A stretch of 64,000 bases of DNA from Keratinibaculum paraultunense (GCF_016767175.1 NZ_CP068564.1:1488001-1552000); one strand, 5' to 3'; positions 26,240 to 34,950 are shown, numbered from the stretch's first letter. Program-made: numbers and translations. The notes: a model not told the origin generated them from the sequence alone.

Positions 26240-26811
26240 AACCGATCACCGCCTTCTTGCATCTCCTGAAATTCAAAGAGCACCCGCGCCGATTTTCTCT
26301 CTTCCAGCTTCACCATATGTTTGCTATCCCATGCCGCAGAGTATTGATAAAACCCATCCTTACGAGTGGGGCTTCCGTTTTTAAGGCATTGGCGGGTGGA
26401 AGCCTTGAGCGCCAGCTCATCGCCTGCATTAACTGGGTCAAGAAACTTTACCTTATGCGCGCCCATACCTTGGGATATTTCAATACTTCCTGCGGCCATA
26501 TCCTGTATAGGATAGATATAACAGTCAAGACCAGCAGAAGTTTTGCCAAGGTTGAATAAGACTACAGTCTCCGCTGTTCGCACCACACCGTTATAATGCC
26601 GAGGCAGGACTGGCTGCCCGTTTTCATGCATCTTTGTTAGCATTTTGCTCGTGTGAACGGTATAGCCTGTCAACTGATCTCCATCCTGAAGCTGCATGTC
26701 GGTGAAATAGATAATTCCGTTACAGTCGGAGATCTTGAGTGTCACAGTTACGCTCACCACATGCTTATTGCTTTTTAGTTGTATGGTTTCCGCAAATCTT
26801 GAAAACTGCAT
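26236..26811 (-). CDS. Phage tail-associated protein
   Basis: The start at 26811 follows GGAGGAAAAAACT and gives 191 residues. The N-terminal part (VSVTVTLKISDCNGIIYFTDMQLQDGD) is clearly similar to the 64-residue protein at 27824-28018 (ITIRLCVTDCTGTVYFTDLLLQGG), so the two are related prophage tail genes. No enzymatic motif is seen. The erm promoter begins 22 bases upstream of this start, so the resistance cassette has replaced the tail gene's natural upstream spacer. Confidence 0.66.
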   Translation of the reverse strand: MQFSRFAETIQLKSNKHVVSVTVTLKISDCNGIIYFTDMQLQDGDQLTGYTVHTSKMLTKMHENGQPVLPRHYNGVVRTAETVVLFNLGKTSAGLDCYIYPIQDMAAGSIEISQGMGAHKVKFLDPVNAGDELALKASTRQCLKNGSPTRKDGFYQYSAAWDSKHMVKLEERKSARVLFEFQEMQEGGDRL

Positions 26812-26832
26812 AGTTTTTTCCTCCAAAACTAT

Positions 26833-26866
26833 TTGACAAACATAGGCATTAATGCTAAACTATAAT
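26833..26866 (+). promoter_or_regulatory. Probable erm promoter
   Basis: TTGACA at 26833-26838 is followed 17 bases later by TAAACT and 22 bases later by TATAAT (26861-26866). Either could be the -10 box; the 17-base spacing favours TAAACT. Confidence 0.55.
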
Positions 26867-26898
26867 TAGATTTTATATTTGGAGGCTAGTATAAACCT

Positions 26899-26928
26899 AT
26901 GTGTGGTATTTTTCGTATTCGTAAATAA
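26899..26928 (+). CDS. erm leader peptide (9 residues)
   Basis: A small frame encodes MCGIFRIRK, with GGAGG 13 bases upstream. Its stop codon (26926-26928) touches the base of the following hairpin. Macrolide-induced ribosome stalling on short leader peptides controls many erm and related resistance genes, and arginine-rich or IF-containing leaders are known stalling sequences. The peptide's role here is inferred from position and layout. Confidence 0.65.
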   Translation: MCGIFRIRK

Positions 26929-26987
26929 AGGTGCCCTGAACAAAAGATAGCTCAATAGCAGCGTCTTTGTTTTAGTGCACCCTTTTT
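26927..26987 (+). terminator. Transcription attenuator in the erm leader
   Basis: Arms AAAGGTGC (26927-26934) with GCACCCTTT, and AACAAAAGA with TCTTTGTT, form a long hairpin followed by TTTTT at 26983-26987. The left arm overlaps the leader-peptide stop codon, so a stalled ribosome would open the hairpin and allow read-through into erm. Confidence 0.68.
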
Positions 26988-27021
26988 CGATTAAAAAAAA
27001 ACCGAAAGAGGTGTATTTTTT

Positions 27022-27810
27022 ATGCCCCAAAATAGAAAAAAAGGGACAACTCCGCCCATTTGGGTATCTCAAAACTTTTTAACAAGTTACAAAATTATCA
27101 ACAGAATTATTCGCAGAACAACCCTTAACAAGGATGATCATGTGATTGAAATTGGCCCGGGAAAGGGTCATATAACAGGTTTCTTGATAAAAAGATGCCG
27201 GAAAGTTTCGGCAATCGAAATTGACGGCCGTTTATATAATAGATTGACAGCAAAATTCAAGGACGTCAAAAATATCCGTATATATCATCAGGATTTTATG
27301 AAGTGGAAGCTTCCTCAATCCGAAGATTATAAGGTTTTTTCAAACATTCCCTTTTGCTTCACTACGGATATTATGCGAAAACTCACGGAGTGCAAAAACG
27401 CACCTTCTGAAGCATGGCTTACCATGGAAAAAGGCGCAGCCAAGCGTTTCATGGGTAAGCCTTCAGAATCATTGCGTTCACTGCTTATAAAGCCCAGATT
27501 TGATTTGGATATTGCTTACTATTTCAGCAGGGAAGATTTTCATCCCAAACCGGGCGTTGATGTAGTACTTCTTCATCTTAAGAAAAAGAGCCCGCCGGAT
27601 ATCCCCGCAAACCAGTGGTTTGCCTATGAACAATTTGTTTCAAAGGCGCTAAAATATGGATTCCGCTGTTTTTTTACAAGCAAGCAATTATCTAGGGCAT
27701 TCCGTCAGGCTGGTGTGCAAAATAAAAATATTACTCCTACAGAGATTCTTTATGTTCAGTGGCTCTGCCTTTTCCGATGCTACTGGGAGCATGTGTTAGG
27801 CAGAAAATAA
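27022..27810 (+). CDS. erm: Erm-type 23S rRNA (adenine-N6) methyltransferase
   Basis: The 262-residue protein is a KsgA/Erm-family SAM-dependent methyltransferase. The SAM-binding motif is VIEIGPGKGHIT (about 42-52), and the catalytic motif is NIPF (N108-F111) where most relatives have NIPY; SQNFLTS at the start and a conserved FHPKPGVD are also seen. Erm enzymes methylate A2058 of 23S rRNA and give resistance to macrolides, lincosamides and streptogramin B. It does not closely match the common Erm(B) or Erm(C) proteins by eye. The gene runs against the surrounding tail genes, with its own promoter, leader and attenuator. Confidence 0.87.
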   Translation: MPQNRKKGTTPPIWVSQNFLTSYKIINRIIRRTTLNKDDHVIEIGPGKGHITGFLIKRCRKVSAIEIDGRLYNRLTAKFKDVKNIRIYHQDFMKWKLPQSEDYKVFSNIPFCFTTDIMRKLTECKNAPSEAWLTMEKGAAKRFMGKPSESLRSLLIKPRFDLDIAYYFSREDFHPKPGVDVVLLHLKKKSPPDIPANQWFAYEQFVSKALKYGFRCFFTSKQLSRAFRQAGVQNKNITPTEILYVQWLCLFRCYWEHVLGRK

Positions 27811-27823
27811 TTTTAGCGGCTCA

Positions 27824-28018
27824 TTACCCGTCCAATGTCCACCGGATTTCGCATACATGCCCGATCCATCCGGTGGAAACCGAGCCGCCCTGAAGCAATA
27901 AGTCTGTAAAGTACACTGTGCCGGTGCAGTCAGTGACGCACAGCCTGATGGTGATAGATTTGACTCTGCTGATACTTTTGGGAGAAATACTGTGTGCAAT
28001 CTGATTGAAATATGCCAT
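27824..28018 (-). CDS. Small phage tail-associated protein
   Basis: The 64-residue product (MAYFNQIAHSISPK.., DCTGTVYFTDLLLQGGS) resembles the N-terminal part of the tail protein at 26236-26811. This frame is preferred over a longer overlapping frame (27796-28032) because of that similarity. It lies downstream of a tail gene truncated by an insertion sequence and is separated from its relative by the erm cassette. Confidence 0.62.
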   Translation of the reverse strand: MAYFNQIAHSISPKSISRVKSITIRLCVTDCTGTVYFTDLLLQGGSVSTGWIGHVCEIRWTLDG

Positions 28019-28028
28019 ATCATCACCC

Positions 28029-28307
28029 TCAAATCAGGTCTATAAATCTTGTTTCTGCTGTACCGTCCTCGTATTCAATGACTATCTCAACACCAACCTG
28101 GCCGTTTTCGCCCTTTTCAAGGTTTTCGGAAGCAATCTGCGCTGAAAATGTATAACTTTTACGTGTTGCTGGGTATACCGTCTGTGACAGACTCTTTGTC
28201 ATACCAGGTACACCAACAGCCTTGAAGGAAGCAGTTCCCGAAACACCATTCTCAGTATCCACTTCAAAGCCGGAATTGACCCAGTAGGCAAAACTGGATA
28301 GGCTATA
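28029..28307 (-). pseudogene. Phage tail protein truncated by IS3
   Basis: The minus-strand frame ends at 28029 and stays open upstream to the insertion-sequence boundary at about 28308, coding roughly 90 residues of tail-type beta-sheet sequence (SFAYWVNSGFEV, then DTENGVSGTASFKAVGV). No start codon with a ribosome binding site lies inside, so the 5' part was removed by the insertion. The rest of the prophage beyond this point is missing. Confidence 0.7.
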
Positions 28308-28373
28308 CTAATTAGGACAATTAAATTCCGAACAATGGTATAATATAAATATAAAACTTTGGGAGGAATTTAA

Positions 28374-28646
28374 ATGGCAAAACGATATGAAGAGGAATTC
28401 AAAAAACAAATAGTTGCACTATATAATAATGGTAAATCTTTGGCAGATCTTAATAGAGAATATGGAATTGCAAAATCAACTATTAAAGTATGGGTAGAAA
28501 GATATAATGACTCAGGATCCTTCAATGTAAATGATAACAAATCCGAAGAGGAAAAGGAGTTAATTAGACTAAGGAAAAAAGTAAAGCAACTTGAAATGGA
28601 GAATGATATTTTAAAGCAGGCAGCGTTAATACTAGGCAAAAAATAG
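28374..28646 (+). CDS. IS3-family transposase OrfA
   Basis: The 90-residue protein has an N-terminal helix-turn-helix ([32 protein letters not shown]) and a C-terminal leucine-zipper-like coiled coil ([26 protein letters not shown]), the standard OrfA architecture. In IS3 elements OrfA is fused to OrfB by programmed frameshifting. The ATG follows GGGAGG. Confidence 0.88.
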   Translation: MAKRYEEEFKKQIVALYNNGKSLADLNREYGIAKSTIKVWVERYNDSGSFNVNDNKSEEEKELIRLRKKVKQLEMENDILKQAALILGKK

Positions 28647-29544
28647 ACCTGATTATCTCTAATAGATATAAATACAGTATTAACGCAATGTGTAAATTTC
28701 TTAAGGTCCATAGAAGTCTTGTGTATTATCACTTAAAAAAGAGAAAAGAAAGGAAGAAAAAAATAATTCTAAAGCAGAAACAAAACTAGAAAATGCTGTA
28801 ATTAGGATATTTAGAGAAAGTAGAAATAATTATGGAACCAGAAAAATTAAAAGACAATTGCAACGAGAAGGAATTATTGCTTCCAGGCGGAAAATAGGCC
28901 AAATTATGAAAAAATATTCACTGGTATCAAATTATACTGTAGCTCAATATAAAATAAGAAAAAGCAAATGTAATGAAGATGAAATAGAAAATATAGTAAA
29001 TAGAGAATTTAATAATAGAAAAAAACTAGAAGTAGTAGTTAATGACCTTACCTATGTGAGGGTTAATAAAAGATGGTGCTATATATGTACCCTACTCGAT
29101 TTACACAATAAAGAAATTATAGGATATTCTGTTGGAGAAAATAAGGATGCACAGCTTGTATATCAGGTATTCCTTACTTGTAGATATCCTTTATCTGAAA
29201 TAGAAATATTTCATACAGACAGAGGTAATGAATTTAAAAATAAATTAATAGATGAAGTAGTTACTACTTTTGAAATTAAAAGGTCATTAAGCGCTAAAGG
29301 CTGTCCTTATGATAATTCACCAGCAGAAACCTTTAACCATATATTAAAAACTGAATGTATAAAGGGCAAAAAATTTGGTAGTTTAAAAGAATTAGAGATT
29401 GAATTAATGGATTATATAAATTGGTACAATAACCATAGATTACATGGCTCATTAGGTTATCTAACACCTATGGAATACAAGGAAAAACAACTAAGTTTAA
29501 ATGGTTCTAAGGATAAAATTTCCTGTGAATTTGCATCTGTTTAA
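28647..29544 (+). pseudogene. IS3-family transposase OrfB, frameshifted
   Basis: The integrase (DDE) region is intact from about 28858: D in NDLTYV, D in FHTDRGNEF, and the E segment DNSPAETFNHILKTE. The upstream part (ISNRYKYSINAMCKFLKVHRSLVYYHL) is in another frame, and a one-base shift in an A-rich run near 28755-28770 separates the two. The element can therefore probably not move by itself. Confidence 0.8.
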
Positions 29545-29820
29545 AAAGATTATTTTTTGGTTCTGTGAAGGGCGAGCGATAGCGAGTTCATTTACCCTTG
29601 ACTGGACCAAAATAAATAATCTTATAATTGCAAACAAATTCATGGGGATTTATATAAATTGTTCGGTAAAAATATGTCCAAAAAAGTGTTGACATATCAA
29701 GGTGATAAATTTTCACAGAAAAATAAGGGAGTATTTTAATTTTACCCCCTATGAATTCAAGATGAACGCTTATAACTTTGCTTTAGCAGAAACATTATAT
29801 ATTTTTCTATTTGAAATATT

Positions 29821-30357
29821 CTATTTTTTATTCTCAGACTCTATCAGTTCTATCATTTTAATAAAATAATTATATACTTCTGTACTTTTATCAAATATGT
29901 TTTCTAAGTCTTTTTTCCCACTTTCCAAAACATCTTTTTCCGAAAACTTTTCATTAAAAATAATTGCTAAAGTATATTGCATTTGTGAAGCCACATTTAA
30001 CATTTGTTTTCCTGTATTTTCTGCTTTTAAATAATCAGAATATACTGATACAAAGTGTTCCGGAAAAACACTAATTAAATAACCATAAAACCACAAATAA
30101 TCTCCGTCATTTGAATATTTCTCAGTTGCTATTTTAAAGGCATCTAGTAATATATTTTCTGCTTGGTTTAAACATTTTTCTAATTTTGGTGATAATCTTC
30201 CCCATTCAGCCATAACATACCAAGTGTAAAAAGAAATTCTGAAAAGATCATATTTCTCAACTGTTTTTAAATAATCTTCATTAATAGCATCAAAAAAACC
30301 TATAAGTTCTTCCCATTTTTCATTTTTTATAATTCTCTCTAACTTATCTAAATCCAT
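29821..30357 (-). CDS. Hypothetical protein, all-helical
   Basis: The 178-residue protein is acidic, helical and rich in aromatic residues (ISFYTWYVMAEWGRLSPKLEKCL), with no signal peptide and no recognised domain. It lies alone between two IS3-derived elements. Proteins of this kind often sit in accessory regions as immunity or regulatory proteins, but nothing in the sequence proves that. Confidence 0.6.
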   Translation of the reverse strand: MDLDKLERIIKNEKWEELIGFFDAINEDYLKTVEKYDLFRISFYTWYVMAEWGRLSPKLEKCLNQAENILLDAFKIATEKYSNDGDYLWFYGYLISVFPEHFVSVYSDYLKAENTGKQMLNVASQMQYTLAIIFNEKFSEKDVLESGKKDLENIFDKSTEVYNYFIKMIELIESENKK

Positions 30358-30427
30358 TGTACATCATAACCTTTCAAATAATATTCTATTTATTTCTTAT
30401 TTACCCATGCATCGCTAATTTTCCATC

Positions 30428-30936
30428 TATTAAGCCCCCTAACCAATTTGGACAATCGCACACTAATTTAGTAAAATAAAAATTAATAGGAGGTTGTCTA
30501 AATTGAAAGGGAAAGGTAAAAGGTATCCAGAAGAATTTAAGCGTCAAATTGTTAAGGAAGTAGAAGAAACAGGCAATGCTTCTTTAGTTGCAAGAAGACA
30601 CGATTTAGTTCCTGGCACTGTTACTCGCTGGGTTAGGGAGTCAAAGAAGCAAAATGGATTAATTCCAAGTTCTAATTATTCCAATAATATTAATGCTAAA
30701 TCTTTAGAAGAAGAAAATGAACAATTGAAAAAATTACTAGTAGTAAAACTTTGATATTTTGTCCTCAAATAACTACACATTAATATTTAGCTGAAATCAA
30801 GGGCCCGCCTTAGCGGGGCGTAGCCTTTACCCTTGATGAAGGTAAATATTAATGTAAAATCAGACAAGGCCAAAATAAAATACTATGATATTGAAAGTAT
30901 TAGTGAGTTTTTGTCCAAAATTAAGGGGTCAATCCG
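30428..30936 (+). mobile_element. Internally deleted IS3 derivative (MITE-like)
   Basis: Both ends match the complete IS3 copy at 40343-41854: the left end CCCCCTAACCAATTTGGACAA with the start of orfA, and the right end TTGTCCAAAATTAAGGGGTC. The remaining 509 bases keep orfA to about 30741 and the last 190 or so bases. About 1 kb of the middle (the end of orfA and all of orfB) is missing. It could move only with a transposase supplied in trans. Confidence 0.82.
30494..30754 (+). pseudogene. Truncated IS3 OrfA
   Basis: The first 80 or so residues (KGKRYPEEFKRQIVKEVEETG.., then EEENEQLKKLL) are almost identical to the OrfA at 41480-41788. The frame then runs into end-of-element sequence and stops after VVKL. 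The helix-turn-helix remains, so it might still bind IS ends. Confidence 0.8.
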
Positions 30937-30968
30937 AATAAACGATATTTAAAATATTTAATTTGTAT

Positions 30969-31619
30969 TTAGATTTTCCAGTACACGTTATTAGGTAGTC
31001 TACGTAAATAGCCTTCGCTTTTTTCTATTATTTCTCCTGTTTGAATGTTTCTTACTATTACATTTTCATGATATTCGGGATCTTCATACCATTCAGATAG
31101 ATACAACCTATCCCCATCCCGAAATAATACTGTCTCTGTTTTTCCAATTGCAATTTTCTTTTTTTCTGGCCAAACAATTTCATAGAAGCCATCATTTCCA
31201 CTTCTTCCAAGAGTAAGTGGCGTTGTTTCAAGCTTTAAGTTATAGCAGTCTTCAACTTCTGATAAAGACAATTCAGTAATAACTTCTAATTTTTGTTTTT
31301 CTGGGATATATTTTTTAATTTTAATTAGCTTTTCATGAAAATCAACAACTAAAAAATTAAATATCCCATTATTCCATATAGGTTTTTCAACATATACATT
31401 CCCTTGGATTTGAAATGGTGAATGTACTTCCCCATCAGGATAATGGATTAAGTGATAATTCATTCCTTTAAAAAATCCATCGTTATTAAATATCTCTTGC
31501 GCTTCATATAAGTCACAATATTCAACTGTTCCTTCTCTGCATGAATACCATTCATTTGTTCCTTCAATTTCTTCTGGATAACTACTTGAAATACCTTTTA
31601 TATTAGTAATATTTATCAT
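30969..31619 (-). CDS. Hypothetical protein
   Basis: The 216-residue, acidic, probably cytoplasmic protein is rich in beta-strand patterns and aromatic residues (EWYSCREGTVEYCDLYEA, NYHLIHYPDGEVHSPF, IIEKSEGYLRRLPNNVYW). No domain, catalytic motif or membrane segment was recognised. It lies between the deleted IS3 derivative and the recombinase gene; the frame is long and well formed, so it is likely real. Confidence 0.6.
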   Translation of the reverse strand: MINITNIKGISSSYPEEIEGTNEWYSCREGTVEYCDLYEAQEIFNNDGFFKGMNYHLIHYPDGEVHSPFQIQGNVYVEKPIWNNGIFNFLVVDFHEKLIKIKKYIPEKQKLEVITELSLSEVEDCYNLKLETTPLTLGRSGNDGFYEIVWPEKKKIAIGKTETVLFRDGDRLYLSEWYEDPEYHENVIVRNIQTGEIIEKSEGYLRRLPNNVYWKI

Positions 31620-31807
31620 TTATTTATCCCCCTTTATAAAATAAGCCTATTTAACATTGTGTCAATAATATGATATTATGATTAGTCTATTTATTCATTT
31701 TATCACATCTATTCCATCTCCTCAACCCCTACAAAAAATCTAAGCTGTCAACTCAACCCTATTATTTTCATGGCAGTTGATATGTTTCCCCAATCAATAA
31801 AAATAAA

Positions 31808-31869
31808 GGTTTCCCAACATTGATATCTCCGGCAAAGTAGCCGAAAGGAAAACTCAATGTCTGGAAACC
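31808..31869 (-). terminator. Terminator after the recombinase gene
   Basis: Imperfect arms GGTTTCCCAACATTGA and TCAATGTCTGGAAACC pair across a 30-base loop. On the minus strand the hairpin is followed by TTTATTTTTATT. It lies directly after the stop of the gene ending at 31872. Confidence 0.7.
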
Positions 31870-31871
31870 TA

Positions 31872-33605
31872 CTATTTATCAATATTTCGATTAGTACCTA
31901 TTTTCCCACCCTTGACATCAATACCACACACTCCACATGTGTCGTGTGTGGAATGTAGATACAAATTATTATCTATATCTTTTTTCTCTATTTCTAGACC
32001 AGTCTTAAATACAAATGTAATTGAATATGGATTAACAACTCCTTCTTCATCAATCTTCCCCACTAATATTTTATCTATTACTGTTTCAAAAATTTCTCTA
32101 TCAAATTCCTCTAAAAACTTGTTATCTTCGAATAACTTTCTAAAGGCAGCAATTCTGTTTTTTAAGTCACCTTCCTCATTAACTATTGATTGCAATTCTT
32201 TTTCTCTAACCTTTACTTTTTCAAGTTCATTTAATAATTCTGCATATTTAGCTTCGAAATTTTCTTTTCTAAGTGTGCCTTCAAGGTAGAGATTCATTAA
32301 ATTATCTATCTTTTTTTCTATTTCACTTGTTTTTATTTCTATCTCTTTCAACTTTTTAATTGTACCAGAATTACTAAGTGTAGTTTCTACATTTTTTATA
32401 AATTCCTCTGTTATCTGCTTGTTCTTGCTTATCATTAAATTAAAAGCATCTATGAATGTAGATTCTAAATCTTTTTCCGCTATACTCTTGCTGTGTGGAC
32501 AATTTTTCTTTCCCTTTTTGATCGCTGTCACACAACTCCATGTAATCTTTTCATATTTTGTACCAGAATGCCATGTACGACGAGTAAAACTACTATTACA
32601 AAATCCGCATTGGATCAGACTGGAAAATGCGTATTTCCTACTATATTTTTCTCCTCTCCCTTTATTACTATGTCTTGCACTTCTTTTCTGTAATATTTCT
32701 TGTGCTTTATCAAAAACCTCTCTAGGGATTATAGGTTCGTGGTGATCTCTTATCCTATACATAGTCTCTTCTCCAAAATTCTCAAGCCTACGCTTTGAAA
32801 TTGGGTCTACTGTAAATGTCTTACCCATAATAACATCGCCTTTATATTTTTCATTTTTTATGATTCTCCTAACAGAACTTTCATGCCATGTGCTATTACC
32901 ATTTTTAGTTTTGAATCCTAGCTGTGTAAGTTCTTTTGCTATTGTGAAGCAACCTGCACCTTCTACATATCGTCTAAAGATATATCTCACTATTTCAGCT
33001 TCTTTTTCATTTATTGTCAAAGTTTTAGTTTCAGGATCATAATCGTACCCTAGGCAACCATGAAACCCTACTAACTCACCCCTTTTCATTTTCATTCTTA
33101 ATCCTAATTTTACATTCCTTGAAATGCTCTCGCTTTCTGCCTGAGCTAAGGAACTTAGGATAGTTAGTAACATCTCTCCTGCCATATCTAATGTGTTTAT
33201 ATTTTCTTTCTCAAATAGAATAGCAACATTTTTATCTTTTAATAAGCGTACATATTGAAGTATATCTAGGGTGTTACGAGCAAATCTAGAAATGGATTTG
33301 GTTAGAATTAAATCTATTTTCCCATCAAGTGCATCGTTTATCATTTGCTGAAAACCTTGCCTGTGTCTCACTTGAGTGCCTGAGATAGCTTCATCTGCAT
33401 AAACTCCTACATATTCCCAATTTTCATTTGAATTTATTAAATCTTTATAATACCTTACTTGAGATTGGTAGCTTTCTAGCTGTTCATTACTATCTGTACT
33501 TACTCTACAGTAGGCTGCAACACGCAGCCTTTTGATTTCTTTAGAGTTTTTTCTATCTATCCTATCCAAAGATGCCTCAATAACTTCCACCTTATTATTG
33601 CTCAT
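31872..33605 (-). CDS. Large serine recombinase of the plasmid-like element
   Basis: The 577-residue protein has the catalytic serine in [13 protein letters not shown] (about residue 36), ISRFARNT and DEAISGT. A recombinase DNA-binding domain, zinc-ribbon (IQCGFCNSSF .. SC) and a long coiled coil (about 420-510) follow. It is a different lineage from the two recombinases at 18-22 kb and is probably the integrase of the element that stretches to about 49.6 kb. Attachment sites were not identified. Confidence 0.9.
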   Translation of the reverse strand: MSNNKVEVIEASLDRIDRKNSKEIKRLRVAAYCRVSTDSNEQLESYQSQVRYYKDLINSNENWEYVGVYADEAISGTQVRHRQGFQQMINDALDGKIDLILTKSISRFARNTLDILQYVRLLKDKNVAILFEKENINTLDMAGEMLLTILSSLAQAESESISRNVKLGLRMKMKRGELVGFHGCLGYDYDPETKTLTINEKEAEIVRYIFRRYVEGAGCFTIAKELTQLGFKTKNGNSTWHESSVRRIIKNEKYKGDVIMGKTFTVDPISKRRLENFGEETMYRIRDHHEPIIPREVFDKAQEILQKRSARHSNKGRGEKYSRKYAFSSLIQCGFCNSSFTRRTWHSGTKYEKITWSCVTAIKKGKKNCPHSKSIAEKDLESTFIDAFNLMISKNKQITEEFIKNVETTLSNSGTIKKLKEIEIKTSEIEKKIDNLMNLYLEGTLRKENFEAKYAELLNELEKVKVREKELQSIVNEEGDLKNRIAAFRKLFEDNKFLEEFDREIFETVIDKILVGKIDEEGVVNPYSITFVFKTGLEIEKKDIDNNLYLHSTHDTCGVCGIDVKGGKIGTNRNIDK

Positions 33606-33668
33606 TCCCCAATCACCTCACTTGTATCTTTATTCACTATTAGCTTGATTTTATCAGTAGATACAATT

Positions 33669-33806
33669 CTAAGCAACATTTATTATTTTATATTTATCTT
33701 TAAGATATTGCTTAATCATTTTATACTCAGCCACACTTATGACTTTATTATTTAATAATCTTTTCAACATTGCTAATTGAACAGCATAACTAATTCTTTT
33801 ATCCAT
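33669..33806 (-). CDS. SHOCT-like 45-residue protein next to the recombinase
   Basis: The ATG at 33806 follows a perfect AAGGAGGT. The product (MDKRISYAVQLAMLKRLLNN.., ending KDKYKIINVA) carries LAMLKRLLNNKVISVAEYKMI, like the SHOCT-type motif RMLKAGLISEEEFNKI in the protein at 21991-22209. Both precede a large serine recombinase on the same strand. It stops about 60 bases before the recombinase start. Confidence 0.72.
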   Translation of the reverse strand: MDKRISYAVQLAMLKRLLNNKVISVAEYKMIKQYLKDKYKIINVA

Positions 33807-33904
33807 GTATTACCTCCTTTTGTAAAAACCTAAATTTCTACAACAGAGAACTGCCCAAAATGCATAAAAGTAGTGAAATTTAACTAAGCATATAAATGGA
33901 TAAA

Positions 33905-33933
33905 GGATCTGGCTCATATTAGGAACCAGATCC
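33905..33933 (-). terminator. Hairpin after the CPNC small gene
   Basis: A perfect 8-bp stem, GGATCTGG / CCAGATCC, lies about 55 bases downstream of the gene ending at 33988. The T-run on the minus strand is short. Confidence 0.5.
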
Positions 33934-33987
33934 TCCTATTGTTTAATTCAATATCTATTTAGTACAACTATATGAGTTGCTTTCTAT

Positions 33988-34128
33988 CTACATATATATT
34001 AGACCTGACTTAGAATCATATCTAAGTTGCTTCCATTTGCCTTCGCAATTTGGGCAAAGCCAGCTATATTTTTCAATGTGTTCTACATCTATTACTATTT
34101 CATTAATAGACAATACTAGTTTCTTCAT
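33988..34128 (-). CDS. Small protein with CPNC motif
   Basis: The 46-residue protein (MKKLVLSINEIVIDVEHIEK..) contains LCPNCEGKW, a single CxxC pair that could bind zinc as a dimer. It overlaps the end of the 268-residue gene by 26 bases, so it may be translated by coupling; no strong ribosome binding site is seen. It could be an element-encoded accessory factor, or the detached half of a zinc finger. Confidence 0.5.
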   Translation of the reverse strand: MKKLVLSINEIVIDVEHIEKYSWLCPNCEGKWKQLRYDSKSGLIYM

Positions 34129-34909
34129 CGACTTTATTCTGATTGTCAATTTTTAATAGTATAGTATTAGTCCCACAATTATTGCATATTGAACCATAAT
34201 AAATGTCACTCAATCTAACAACATTTAAAATTCTGTTACCATCATTTATAAATGATGAACCAAATCCACTCATTTCTAAGTTATTCGATACTTCTTTTTT
34301 ATATCTCTTGACAATCTCGTTTATTTTTCTATCATTTCTTAGAAACTTCATTAAAGGTAAGTATACTTCATTCCATAATTTAATTTCATCAAATGAGCTT
34401 ACTATTGCATCAATTTTTCTTAAGGTATTGATTTTAATTCCATTAATATGCGTAAAAATTTTTTCTAAAGCGTGCTTATCATACTCAAAACTTCTAATAT
34501 CTCCATTACTAATTTTTCTTTCTTTTTCTATTAAGCTTAGAACTATAAAAATCGATTTCTCAAGTTTTAGAAAATAAAAAATCTCTGGATATTCCTTAAA
34601 TAATTTTTTGAAGTATATGGCAACTTCTTCTATTTCATATAACTCCCTACTGTCATTAATATAACCTGAAACTGTTATTACAAGGCTTTCATGAAAAAAA
34701 GAGTTAAATAAACCAAATTTCAGGACTTCTGATTTATCTTCAGAATTTAGTAGCTCTAATAATTCAGTTAATACATACTCAATTTTACTAAAGTTAAGAT
34801 TTCTAATTTCCTCAGAAGTAATTATTAAATGAAGTATTTTGTCAAATCCAATTTTCTTTTTTTCTCTTTTTTTCATTGATTGAAACTGTTCAAATGTAAC
34901 TATTCTCAT
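34103..34909 (-). CDS. Hypothetical protein of the mobile element
   Basis: The 268-residue protein is mostly helical and charged. Its C-terminus has a CNNC pair (YYGSICNNCGTNTILL), which with the CPNC pair of the overlapping small protein would make a four-cysteine zinc site if the two were once one gene or act together. No family was recognised. The ATG at 34909 follows a GGAGG-type site. Confidence 0.6.
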   Translation of the reverse strand: MRIVTFEQFQSMKKREKKKIGFDKILHLIITSEEIRNLNFSKIEYVLTELLELLNSEDKSEVLKFGLFNSFFHESLVITVSGYINDSRELYEIEEVAIYFKKLFKEYPEIFYFLKLEKSIFIVLSLIEKERKISNGDIRSFEYDKHALEKIFTHINGIKINTLRKIDAIVSSFDEIKLWNEVYLPLMKFLRNDRKINEIVKRYKKEVSNNLEMSGFGSSFINDGNRILNVVRLSDIYYGSICNNCGTNTILLKIDNQNKVDEETSIVY

Positions 34910-34950
34910 ATAAACCCTCCTAAAAATTTATAATTACATTTAAAAGTTAT

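Larger units (their letters stand above)
28308..29686 (+). mobile_element. IS3-family insertion sequence (defective)
   Basis: Imperfect terminal inverted repeats of about 29 bases are seen at both ends (left reads CTAATTAGGACA..CCGAACAAT; right, reversed, reads CTTTTTTGGACA..CCGAACAAT). Inside are orfA and a frameshifted orfB. No clear target-site duplication was found, because different DNA flanks each side, which fits a deletion next to the element. Confidence 0.82.

Noticed and set aside
27796-28032. Longer frame over the small tail gene
   Set aside because: The alternative frame at 27824-28018 matches the related tail protein (DCTGTVYFTD), while this frame is Cys/Pro-rich and matches nothing.
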